DNA of 64,000 bases from Vanilla planifolia. Lineage: Eukaryota > Streptophyta > Magnoliopsida > Asparagales > Orchidaceae. The stretch spans positions 8,611,501-8,675,500 of the forward strand of contig CM043878.1 of assembly GCA_023846275.1 (NCBI GenBank), in the 5' to 3' direction. Shown here piece after piece: positions 51,894 through 62,869 of the stretch. Made by a program: the position numbers and the translations under genes. Below the pieces are notes generated by a model. That model was not told the DNA's origin. It saw only the letters and a program-made list of their open reading frames with translations, and did no database searches. Numbering within the stretch: position 1 is the first letter of the stretch; each line of letters starts with the position of its first letter.

Positions 51894-52948
51894 CTGGTCT
51901 TCCTCGTACCAGACAAGGTTTTGATGCTATTTGGGTCATCGTAGATCGATTGACCAAGTCAGCCCATTTCTTATCCATTAAGAAGACGGATTCAGCGGCA
52001 CAGTTGGCAGAGATATATATTCAGCAGATTGTCAGATTGCATGGGATTCCCCGTTCTATTATTTCTGACAGAGACGCCAAATTCACATCACAGTTTTGGA
52101 AGAGCTTACACACTGCCATGGGTACACAGTTAAAGTTCAGTACTGCTTATCATCCTCAGACGGATGGACAGTCTGAGCGGACTATTCGGACCTTGGAGGA
52201 TTTGCTACGCTTGAGCGTACAAACTTACTCAACAGATTGGACTAGACGATTACCCTTGGTAGAGTTTGTGTACAATAACAGCTTCCAGGCGTCGATTGGT
52301 ATGGCACCTTACGAGGCGTTGTATGGGCGTAGGTGCAGATCTCCTCTTTGTTGGGAGGAGGGTGATTCCAGGAGAGTGTGGGGACCCCAGATTGTAGAGG
52401 AGACCACAGCGGAAGTCAAGTTATTGCAGGACAGATTACGTACTGTGCAAGATCGCCAGAAGAAATATTATGATCCTAAGCACAAGGCTGTTGAGTTTTC
52501 TGTGGGAGATAGGGTATTCCTGAAGGTCAGTCCTATGCGGGGTCTATTCAGGTTTGGAAAGCCTTCTAAGCTTCGACCTCGTTACATTGGACCCTATCCT
52601 ATTCTGGAGAGGATCGGTGAAGTGGCTTACAGGTTGACACTTCCTGAGCATCTGACTGAGATTCACAATGTGTTCCATGTTTCGAATCTCAAGAAATATG
52701 TGCCAGATCCTTCTCATTGCATCAGTGATGATCTTCCTGGTTTACAAGTGGCACCAGATTCTTCTTATGTGGAACTACCAGTTCGCATCCTCGAGGAGAG
52801 CAGCAGACAGCTGAGGAACAGGTCGTTTCCTATGGTCAAGGTTCTGTGGAATAGACATGACGAAAGGGAGGCAACCTGGGAGCTAGAGCAGGATGTTGCT
52901 GAAAAATGGCCGGAACTTCTTGCTGAATTTCGAGGGCGAAATTCCTGA
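51833..52948 (+). CDS. Gypsy pol part B: integrase core and chromodomain-like tail
   Basis: This part returns to the same frame as gag. The integrase core has its D,D-35-E set: D in [11 protein letters not shown] in [10 protein letters not shown], and E in [10 protein letters not shown] with 35 residues between the last two. A GPY/F-type segment ([15 protein letters not shown]) and FHVSNLKKY follow. The tail [20 protein letters not shown] resembles the chromodomain of Tekay/Del elements, which directs integration to certain chromatin. The stop TGA is at 52946-52948, just before the polypurine tract. Confidence 0.92.
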   Translation: MLQRLPIPEWKWDDITMDFVTGLPRTRQGFDAIWVIVDRLTKSAHFLSIKKTDSAAQLAEIYIQQIVRLHGIPRSIISDRDAKFTSQFWKSLHTAMGTQLKFSTAYHPQTDGQSERTIRTLEDLLRLSVQTYSTDWTRRLPLVEFVYNNSFQASIGMAPYEALYGRRCRSPLCWEEGDSRRVWGPQIVEETTAEVKLLQDRLRTVQDRQKKYYDPKHKAVEFSVGDRVFLKVSPMRGLFRFGKPSKLRPRYIGPYPILERIGEVAYRLTLPEHLTEIHNVFHVSNLKKYVPDPSHCISDDLPGLQVAPDSSYVELPVRILEESSRQLRNRSFPMVKVLWNRHDEREATWELEQDVAEKWPELLAEFRGRNS

Positions 52949-52962
52949 TAAGGTGGGGAGAT
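52949..52962 (+). other. Polypurine tract of the gypsy element
   Basis: AAGGTGGGGAGAT immediately before the 3' LTR, the expected start point of plus-strand DNA synthesis. Confidence 0.88.
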
Positions 52963-55900
52963 TGTTATACCCGGTAAAATTTTATGTATTTGATCTTTAA
53001 TAAATTAATTGTGGCTTGGATGATTTCGAATCGACAGTAGGATGAGCCAGGAACTCAATTGTAGGCTATAGGAATTTCTGAAATCTTTTGGGAATTTTTC
53101 GGAGCACCGAGGAATTTTTAATTAATTTTCCCTATTTAATTGGATTTATTAGATTTTTAGAATTCGAAAATCTAATTAAATTAAACCGGAAATCGTTTTT
53201 TTTTATCGCGCGTGAACCGGACCGGAACGGTTCAGCGGAGGCGGAGGCGGTTCGCCGGGTGAGTTTGCGTGTGCGTTCTAATAAGCGGATCGGACGGTCG
53301 AGATCGGCGGGTGAGATCGAACTGGCTGATCGGGTGCTTACCGTGTCGATAGCGTGTCGACAGCGCGTATTGTGTGCTTACCGTGTGGATAGCGTGTCGA
53401 CAGCGCGTATCGGGTGCTCACGTGTCGAAAACGTGTCGAACGCGTAACGGGTTCACCGTGTCGGCCCGGGGTATAAAAACCCTCGCGAAGCAGCGAATAG
53501 GGTTTTCGTTCGACGGCGATAGCGAGGAAATTCCCGGCGTACGGCGCGTGATTCCGGCGGCCTGGCAAGGGGCTTTTTGTGCCCGGAGATTCACGAGACC
53601 GAGGAGAGTCGATTGAGACCAAATTCGTTCGGCGAGGAGCTGCGGCGAGCTGCGGACGAGCTTCACCGTCGCCGGCGTCTTCGAGGTAGGAATTTCAGAT
53701 ATTTAAATTAGATAATTAGCAAATTGAAGCATGTATTAGTTTGCAAATCTCTATCTAAGCATGCGAATGTGATTTTTGAAGCTAATTGTACAAATTATCG
53801 AAAATTGCATGTTAGGGTTTTCGGGACGTTAATTTGTTTCGCCGAAATTGGAAAATTACCAAGCATGAGGATTTAAATATGCCACTTTATTCATGTTAAT
53901 ATGATTGTATAATGCTAGAACTATAATTTCGTGAATTGTCAACATGAGGATTAGACGAAACTGCTCGGCGGAAAACTTGATTTAAACCTTAGGAAATTAG
54001 CGACATTATTGGAACATTAGGATAGTACGAACATGTTCTCCTTGTTCGCAGTCGCCGGAAATCGACGGAATGATCGTATTGGTCGGCTATTGCGGCGGCT
54101 AGGGTTTCGCGGACGACGGGCGAAGGAAGGAGACGAATTAAGGATTAATTAGGGATTAGTTGAATTATTAAGAGAATAATAATAATATTAATCATTAATA
54201 TTATATATAAGCGTCGGCTGAATTTCGGATTAATAACTGACCGGCGGGGTTTGGTTCAGCATGAAAGCCCGAACCGGTGGCAAGATGCGATTCAGGGGAT
54301 TCGGCGCGGTATAGTGAATAGCAAAATTTTAAATTCGGGGAATTATTCCGAATTTTGGAAAAAATGGATAAAATGCAAAATTTGATATTTCAAATTTAGG
54401 AAAAAATTCGATAATTGAGTTTTAGGAATTATTTACATTTAGGAAATTCAAGGAAAATCAGAAAACTTGGAAATGAGAAATTTCGAAAATTCTAGAGATC
54501 AGTGGGTAAAGAACAAATTTCCTGAAGTGGGGAAAAATGTTATCACTGATGACAGTACAGCTGGAAACAGTCAGACAAAGGTATGGTACACGGATGCTAC
54601 CAGAACAGTCAGTAATTGACAATTGTGTTGCTTTGATGGCAACGGCATGGATTGAGTCAGTTTTTTCAGTATTGGCATATTTCATGGATTGGCATATTGG
54701 ACCGGACTACTATAGACCCTATATGATGTTTTAGGGTAGTTGTGGTAGGTAACTGTGCGGTTCGGACTTAGCTTCCACAGTATACATGTAGACTGGTATA
54801 CGCCTTGTTGTACCTGGACACATGTTGCCGAATCTTGGAGTTAGAGATTGGCAATGACTGTAGGGGCGTGAGCTTCTATGGAAGTTGTTGGTAGAGGACT
54901 CCTTGGGACGGTGGCTGAGTCAATCTCTCCTGGTCCATGTGTGTAGGCCTGCGCGCCTGAGGGTGGCAGGGGTGTCTCGCAGTGGCTAGCCAAGTGTGTA
55001 GGCCTGCGCGCCTTAGGGTGGCAGGGGTGTCTCACGTTGGCTAGAGATTATGTGACTGGATCTGTCTGTAGTCTCCAGGAGATTGATTGACGAGAGACAC
55101 TGCGGTGTCGGGTGCTTAGGCGCCATGCGTGTTTCGAGATGGGCGTTCCCACTGGCACGTTGCCTGGTAGCCCAGAGGAGAGCTACTCTGGTGTGACTGG
55201 GGTGGCTGTGGTTGGTCGGAGTCTGGGACTGAGAGTGCCTATCCACCGTACATTGTTATGCTGTATTCCTGTATTTTTGCTATTATCCTTCCCTTGCATG
55301 TGAGTTTTACTAGCTGACTTTCCTACTGGGCGTAGCTCATTCCTGTATTATATATTTTCAGTGGCTCGGCAGACTTGACGCTACCGGATTAGGTGGGATC
55401 GTGGTCAGCAGGCTTGTGAAGGATTTCTGATTGGTGATTGTCTGAGATATTCTGGTTAGTTGATTGTTGCTGTTGGATGTTTCAGTGAGACTGTTATGCT
55501 CATATGTTACATATAATTTGAGGGTAATTCGGAATTATGTATCTGGATGAACAATATTACACTTGTGGACTTGTATCTTATTCTTGTAATGTAGTTCCAT
55601 TTACTGTCTTATCTTATTGTCTTGGAGTATGGTGAGTGGAGTGCTACATTTATCTGTGGATGTTATATATCTTTCTGTTTGATGGTGAGGTCATTACATG
55701 ACTATGGAACTTAACCGTGGGGGTTCAGACTTCTATTAGATCGGTTCTCCTACCGGTGTGGGTAAGGAGTATTTGGTCTAGTAGGAGTAACATTGCGCGA
55801 GTCCATCTGTTAACTCAGGAGTCATGAACCTGACTTGACGGTGTACCCGGGAGATGGGATCCACATTGTTAAGGAAAGTAGGTGTGTAATGATGTGTTAT

Positions 55901-56011
55901 ATCCTATGTTTTCGTAGGCTGCTCAGGTTGGTATGGGACGATCTGAGCTGTCTATATATAAAAAAAAAAATGTATGCCAAAAATCAGCCTAGGAAAAAAT
56001 GGGGTGTAACA
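52963..56011 (+). repeat. Gypsy 3' LTR (3049 bp)
   Basis: Repeats the 5' LTR at a constant offset of 7585 bp until an A-run near 55961-55971, which has 11 A against 12 in the 5' copy. All open frames and internal repeats are shared. It carries the same TATA box at 53472-53479. Confidence 0.96.
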
Positions 56012-56016
56012 GTTTT
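56012..56016. repeat. Right target-site duplication of the gypsy element
   Basis: GTTTT, identical to 45373-45377. Confidence 0.9.
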
Positions 56017-56289
56017 ACTTATAACAAATTAAGGAGGCTATGCAAGTGAGCTTATGATTTAATAAAATTTTGAATATTTATTTATCTCATTCTGGAATGA
56101 GAATCTTATCTGTGAGTAAAAATTTAATTATTGATAGTGCATAAGGTAAGGAGATGGCAAGATATGATGTGGGAGATCCCTGACTATTATGAAGTGAAAT
56201 ATTTTTCTATTTATTTCTCTCAAAAAAATATTTTTCTCTTATTATAATATCTTAATTTTTCTTGGTGATGTATTATCTCAAATTATTTT

Positions 56290-56365
56290 TGTTACCTTTC
56301 TCTAAGGGGTAATTTTTTATTTGATCACATATCCTAAAATTTTTCCAACACTAGAATGCTTATCT
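56290..56365. repeat. Degenerate repeat family member 3 (5S-like segment)
   Basis: Reads TTACCTTTC...GATCACATATCCTAAAATTT...CCAACACTAGAATGCTTATC, in the same order as 40975-41068 but more diverged. Same strand orientation as the other two members. Tentative. Confidence 0.3.
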
Positions 56366-56369
56366 AAAA

Positions 56370-59300
56370 ATTTTTCTTGAAATCTAAGCCTATGTTATCC
56401 CCAAAAAGTGTTTAATCATTTCAAGGACTATGACTTTACTTATAATGCTTAGAATCTTTCTTACTACAATTGATATCAAATTTATTCATCTTTTTGACCC
56501 CTATACTTTGAATATTCTTTTATTCATTTCATCTTTCTTAGGTAATATTGGCACCTACATTTTAAATATTCTCTTAGTTTTTTCATTCTTTTTGAGTCAA
56601 CAGTTAAGTGCTACATTTATTATAACACTGTTTGTTTTCTCTCGTTCTTTTTTCTTTATTGGCATTAAGTCTACCTAAACTACCCAACGCATCCCTAATT
56701 CCTTTCATTCATTATATCCTAATTGTACCATGCAAATAAACACTTTCATAAGGCCATCTCATAAAACATCTCATTTGAACCTGCAATTGCATAAGATAAT
56801 TAAACTCACCCCTTGACTTAAGAGCTACACTTCAAGTCAAGTCATCTCTTCTTAAGAATATTCTTCTCTTTCTTATAGTAATCTAAGAACTTAGTATTAT
56901 GATTATTTTTTAAATGTGATTCATGTTTTTTTCTCCTTTTATGTCTGCACAAAACCAAATTTCTTATGATTCAACTTTTCATTTATGTAACCATTAATGG
57001 TTAGGTTTCACCTTGGTATAAGTTAGATTTCATTTGTTTTGATAAAGTATTGTTGCAATCTATACCTTTTTGGTATGATATATAGCCTTGATATAATATC
57101 CCATGGCTTGCTCTTATTTAGGTGAACCTAAAGTGGATAGCAAGGAAGAATATTACAGAGAGGTTGTGAAGTATTTGAATAACTCGAGAGGAGAGACATC
57201 AACAAAGAAAATTAATTAACTTAGTTTTAATTAACATGCCTTAGGATATATACCTAGAAAAGCTACATGGAGTGAAGTGCCAAAATTGATCATGAGTTCA
57301 TGATGATTTACCCCATTTAGCGTGATTGACAAAATGATACTACTAAGAAATTAAATACTAATGTTGTCACCATTAATGCTTAAGTTTTTAATGATTGGGC
57401 TATTAACATGGGAAATTACTTTGACTAAGAATCATAGTTAAGAAAGTGAAGTGATATTAGCCATAATGAAACTTATAAAGATGGCAAGAGTTTTTTAAGT
57501 AAAGTTCATAACAAGGATTAATTATGTGTTACTCATGACTATTTAGTAAGAGATCAAAAAAATATGTTATAAGGTCAATAAATTCCTACCATCATGCTCT
57601 TTAATTACATGAGCTAAATAAATTGAAGTAAATAAAAATTATGTTTAACTACATAGGTGAACTTCATGATTTTATTAGGTGATACATTCATAATATTATT
57701 AAACTTATCTAAAAAAAGTGTAAGAATAAAATTAGAATAAATAAGATATGCATATAGTTTTTTAAATAATATTTTTATCATTGCTTTTGATGTAGAATCT
57801 CATCAAAAATAATTTTCTAATTATAGGGAAACAAGTAATAAGAGAATAATCAATATAATGAAATTTTATGGAAGTTGAGAATCTTAAGTTCTAAAATAAT
57901 AATACCATTATAATTGTTATTAAATATTCTAAAAGAAAGCCTCATAATAAGATATGTTAGAAAGAGATTGGTTTCACATATCAAGTTCTTTTCTTGGAAC
58001 TAAATCCTTAAGTCTATGAGTGATGATCAATAATGAGCCTAATTTATACTTCAAATGGTCAACTTAAAATCTTAGACTTTGTAGATTTGGACTTCAATAG
58101 ATTTGTTGGATATAAATCTTGATAGTTCATATAGTTCATTAGTGACAAGTTATTGAGAACTATGGTAAAAAAGTTCATTTTGTCATTAACTAAGAAAAAG
58201 GAAGTGAGGTGACCATTGAGTGAATAAGTAACTTCTTAATTATGTTAGGTTTTCAAAAAATAGTCTTCTTAATCCCATTCCTTCAATAAGTTTGTATATT
58301 CTTGGTTAATAAAATATTAAATTAATAAGGTTAAAAGCATATAGACATTTTCATACTCTCAATTCAACATGTTGTTCCACAAACAAAAACTTTAATAGAA
58401 CCTAAAGTAAATTCACTCAAGGATTTCTTTTTCTTGTTGCTACTCTTGAGGCCACACTCTTTCAACTTGTCATCTCAACCATTGTTTCTCATGTCAATGG
58501 CGATTAGCAAATACAAACAAGCTCACTTTTTGGATATTGCTAAAGGGATAAAGTGTGGTTTTGTGACAATCTATGAAAGCAACCCTTACAAAAATTTGAT
58601 TAGTTCCAATCTTTAGAGAATCTATAATTTTAAGCACTTCTTATCAACCCATCTTCTCCCCCAAAGTGGCTTCATGTGCATTTGATAGTGGTTTAAATAG
58701 GTAGGTACTATCATCTCCCACTATCATATCATCTTCATGAGAAGTAATAATTTTGTATTAGAAGAGATATTTACTCTTCTAATGATTTGGATGACTATTT
58801 TATGTCATATCCTTCTTTGCATTGCTCTTCTATATAGCAACTTTTCTATTCAACAAAATCATATATAAATACAAATTCTACTAAGATTTACTCTTAAGTG
58901 TGATTTATTATTGTGATTCTAAGATGATCTAATATTTTTAACCCATGTATAGTGAAAAATAGTGACATAAATAGAAAACATAGTAGAATAAATATTAAAA
59001 ATAATGAAAAAAATTTACCTTATATGTGAAAAAATTAAAATAATTTACTGACAAAATGGAATCACAAAACAATCTTTACATAATCTTTAAATACAAAAAA
59101 AAATCTCACATTAATCAATCTTTTTAATATTATTGGTATAGAAAACACCAAGTGATTGATGATCTCTCCAATCTCTCCTTGTAATCATGATAATGCTAAT
59201 ATCTCCCCAAGGATTTTTTTTTTTATAATCTAACAATGCTTAAAGTAATATACAAAGAGCTAAATATTAAGTATTTAATCCTAACAAATTAGACAACAAA

Positions 59301-60340
59301 TATACTCAAATCTCACCTATTTAAATTCAAATTAGAATGAAACTCTAATTTTATAACATTAAAATCATGAAACAATTGAAAAACTTATAACATATTTGTA
59401 ATAAATTTTGCATAATCTCCTTCATAGATCTTAAAATTCTATTATTGAAAAAGACTTAGAATGAAGACATGATCTTTTAGTATTTTGTACATCACCAATT
59501 TGTTAAAATCCAACTATAATAGATAATAAAAAAATAAAATAATGTTTAATCCAATTTTATTCAGCCCACACACATCATAATTACACCCTTCTTTGAGCTT
59601 TTGCCAACCTCCTTAAGTCATCTTTAGTTTTTATTTTCTTTTATTCTTTTTGAATGTTATAAAAAAAGTCTCTCAAAACATTATCATTCTCCACTTGATC
59701 AATCCTTCGAAGTATTCTAGTTGACAACCACCAATATTTCCCTTGAGATAATGATTCCTTTTGAGACTCCTTGAAACTATTACAAGTAGATAAAAACTCT
59801 TTTAAACCAATTTTTCAAGATCTTTCCCTTTATTACACAAAGATCTTTAAGCCTTGTTCACCAACTTCTTCCATAATATGTTAATCTATGTCAAATTTTC
59901 TAAAGACATGAAACTAATTGATACTTCACAAGAATAATCTCTCGAGATCCTTATTACCTAGTACAAAATTCTTGAGAAAAGTACTGACTAAAGCTTTCTT
60001 CAAGAGCTTTAGTTACTCTGTTTTTTCATGATAGTAAAATCTTTCTATTTTTTATCTATACTCGTGTGATCTTTATTTTGTTCTTTCTTTACCTTGAGAT
60101 TGATTTTATCAACTTCTTTTCAATTATCCCGTCTATATGTCATTAGAAAGGTAACACGTCCGTATATTTAGTGACTCATGTGTTATTTCAGATTCTTTTT
60201 TGACTAAGATTATCTTAGATATGTATCTCTAAAGTATTATCTTTTGAGGTTTTCTTTTTTTATCTTTCAAATTTTTTTCATAACATATATTTGTTAATTA
60301 CTAAATTGTTTATTATAATTTTTGTACCATCTATCTATCA
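56370..60340. other. AT-rich part of the UGT intron
   Basis: About 4 kb between the gypsy element and exon 1. No domain-bearing frame is visible; the frames at 56430-56678 and 58434-58616 look fortuitous. No clear repeat boundaries. Confidence 0.5.
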
Positions 60341-60350
60341 TCAAATAAAC

Positions 60351-60382
60351 TAACTTCTGATAAAAGATCTTATCAGAAGTTA
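60351..60382. repeat. 13 bp perfect inverted repeat
   Basis: TAACTTCTGATAA and TTATCAGAAGTTA separated by six bases (AAGATC). It lies ~230 bp inside the intron from the UGT donor. Could be a small MITE end pair or a cruciform. No further information. Confidence 0.7.
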
Positions 60383-60609
60383 AAAGCCATATTAAGTTGA
60401 TTGATTCAAAGATGCATATCAACATATAATTTTAGCCATTATACAGCAAAATGATGAGTAAATTATGTGAATGTACACGAATAAATAGAAATATAATAAA
60501 TATTTGTGAATTTTATAGATAAGACTTGTGAAAATGTATAAAATAAATAATTATGATATGCGAATAATATAAATATTGGGTTATTCGTTAAAATAAATTA
60601 ATGAATTAC

Positions 60610-61311
60610 CTTTGGCTCCAGCTCGTAAAAGGTATTCACCAGCATCATCTCCGCCTTCTCCAAGTCTTTGTATTGATTCAGCACCATCTCCGAATATGCC
60701 AAATATCCCACCGTCGTCTGCACCTCAACAAACGACGGCAGGTCGTCCCTCTCCAGCTTCGGTAGCCCAGGCAACCCCTCCACCGTCGTCTCCTCCGCCG
60801 GCAATGGGTACGTCATCCTCCCCTGCCACGCGTGGCAGTACACGGCGTTGACCGCCGCCGACTGCGTGAAGAACGACGCCGCCGCCACCCCGTGCTGCCT
60901 CGCGACGCGAACGACCCAGGGGAGGAAGGAGTCGTAGATGACGACGGAGACCGGGTCGCCGCGGTCGGCGAGGGAGAGGAGGAGATCGGACAGGGAGGAG
61001 GCGCCGGCGGACTCGAGGGATGCGAGGTATGCCCCGATGGATGGAGCGGCGGAGAAGCCTCCTTCGTCGAAGCCGTCGGAGATGGTTGCGATTGATACGG
61101 GGGAGGATGCTGTTGGGAGAAGGGTGGGCATGTTGGAGGCGATGAAGCGGGTGATGGCGGTGGTGGTACTGTGGTTGTGTGAGGCGATGCGGTTGGCGAA
61201 TTGGAGCATGGGGTTGATGTGGCCTTGGGTTGGGTACGGGACGAGAAGGGCGTGGCCAACGCCGGCGACTTTGACCTTCTTATCATCTGATATGGATGCC
61301 ATCTCCCTCAC
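60610..61311 (-). CDS. UDP-glucosyltransferase UGT74-type, exon 1 (N-terminal domain)
   Basis: Encodes residues 1-234 of a 482-residue enzyme completed by exon 2 at 35263-36009. It transfers glucose from UDP-glucose to a small acceptor in the cytosol. UGT74 members act on acids and alcohols such as auxins, salicylate or related metabolites; the acceptor cannot be read from sequence. Visible features are VPYPTQGHINPMLQFANRI with the catalytic His at residue 31, ISDGFDEGG (79-85), and VVIYDSFLPWV with the activating Asp at 127. Near the end comes LVNTFYELEPK just before the GTAATT donor. The start could be the first ATG (61311) or the fourth codon (MASIS), which gives a length nearer the family norm. 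The exon cannot stand alone because it lacks the PSPG box. Confidence 0.93.
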
Positions 61312-61359
61312 ACCCTCTCCGTGGATGTCAAGTTTGTCTCAAATATAAAGTACAAATGA

Positions 61360-62630
61360 TGGGTGGAGAAGGTTAAAATATGATAAGTTATTTTAAAATT
61401 TATATTATTTAATTATATATGTTTATAAATTATTTATAAAAACATTATTGCTATATAAAAAAGAATCTTTCCACAGAGCCAAGTAGAGAGTCAAAGGAAG
61501 CTCACGCAAATAGATAATATGGATCACATTTTTTTTTATATATGTGAATAAAAAAATAAAATTTAAGAGAAATAATAACATGAAATAGAACAAATTTTAA
61601 AAATTTGCTCATATTATGTGTAATAAATGAGAATACAAATTTTAAAAACATATATATTGGAAGTTAGAAACCATTGTGTATGAAAATTTCAAATCTTGAG
61701 ATTTAACAAGCTTTAAATTCAATTTTTTTTTTTAAGATCATTCAATATGATTTGATATTCAGAAGATAAGTTATAATCTAAAGACTTTAAGTTTAAGACA
61801 AACCTTAGTTTAAGCCAAACTCTCATTAAAGGTGTTAAACATTGTATATTTGTCTAATAACTTTTATCTTAAACATCTACACTTAAGGTTATAATAAATA
61901 AATATAAGATGAGTACAAAAGTTTAACTTCTAATGAAATTAATATAATAAATTAGGGATGCTATACTTAATAATTTCTAATTCTTGATTCCTAACAAATT
62001 CAATACCAACGGCAAAGTAGTTAATTATTATAGCATACTTTGATTAAAACTTAACTGGTACTATAAGAAATGATCACAACAAACTATTGATGATGACATG
62101 TCTAATAGAATGGGTAGTCCTTTAGCACACAATTGAATCACAAGCTTTATCGAAACTAATAACAATGAGTTTTGAATAATAATGCAAGCATTGTCTTGCA
62201 TGGCAAATGATGTGATGTTTTGTTGTCCTTAGTATAATCAAAAAGCATTTGATATCTTTGATAGAAGTTGAACATCTTAACTATTTAATGGCATAATATC
62301 TTTGGGATTTAGAGAATGAATCATGTTAGGTAGTTACAAAATGAATAATACCATGCACCCCACCACACATGCATGCAAACTATTCTATTGCTTTGCTCAT
62401 GCCTTGACTCCATGCACTTTGGATTTACCAACGAAAAGTGTTAGGCAATTAACAATTGAATTGAACAAAACCTTATCCTTGCTTATATGCATATGCGAAC
62501 TATCCAATCTACTAAGCTCAAGTTGCACACCAATCTCAACTCTACAAAATGAATAATGCTAGTTATTTTAAAGTGAACAATGTCCTAGATATCCATTTTA
62601 ACAATTAAATTTGAATTTTTTAATTCCTTG
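61360..62630. other. AT-rich region upstream of the UGT gene
   Basis: Presumed promoter region on the - strand. A TTATATTT-like box lies ~30 bp upstream of the start codon but is weak. No gene or clear repeat; the 77-codon frame at 62323 (+) has no domain. Confidence 0.45.
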
Positions 62631-62635
62631 TCTCC

Positions 62636-62866
62636 TTTATTTGATATTAAGGCATCATCTTTTTTCCACGTAATTTGGTATCCAAACACCATTTCCTTTC
62701 ACATCATTTGGTGTCAAAATCCATTGCATTCTCCATCACTTTGTATTAAAACACCATCTTTTTTCACATCATTTGATATTAGAGTAGTCTCTTTTTTCAC
62801 ATCATTTTTATATCAAAGTGTTACCTTTCATTCATTTTGTATTATATTTTTTCTCCTCTACATCAA
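62636..62866 (+). repeat. ~33 bp degenerate minisatellite (about 7 units)
   Basis: Units of 30-35 bp follow the pattern ATTTGGTATCAAAACACCAT then CTTTTTTCACATC. Because the period is near 33, a frame stays open across the array (62628-62891) and yields an 11-residue repeat; this is a by-product, not a gene. Units differ at many positions, so the array is old. Confidence 0.75.
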
Positions 62867-62869
62867 CAA

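Larger units (their letters stand above)
45378..56011 (+). mobile_element. Young Ty3/gypsy retrotransposon (Tekay/Del-like chromovirus)
   Basis: A complete 10,634 bp element with two LTRs of 3050 and 3049 bp, a tRNA-iMet primer site, polypurine tract, gag-protease-RT-RNase H-integrase order, and a perfect GTTTT target-site duplication. RT motifs ([21 protein letters not shown]) and a chromodomain-like tail after the integrase ([16 protein letters not shown]) point to the Tekay/Del chromoviruses. The LTRs show no difference I could find except the length of one A-run (12 or 11), so the insertion is very recent. It lies antisense within the intron of the UGT gene. The coding region has two single-base indels and is not open from end to end. 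Confidence 0.96.
36010..60609 (-). other. 24.6 kb intron of the UGT74-type gene
   Basis: On the - strand the donor is CCAAAG|GTAATT (60609) and the acceptor ATTACCCAAG|GAAATG (36010). Both flanking codons are whole (phase 0). The joined protein reads ...FYELEPK-EMDWL..., which is the continuous pattern expected in UGT74 enzymes. The intron holds a 10.6 kb young gypsy element in antisense, an alternating GT tract, microsatellites and three degenerate related repeats. The parts not listed separately (36010-38500, 41750-45370, 56020-60340) are AT-rich with no supported gene. The 60-70 codon frames there have no domain. Confidence 0.8.
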
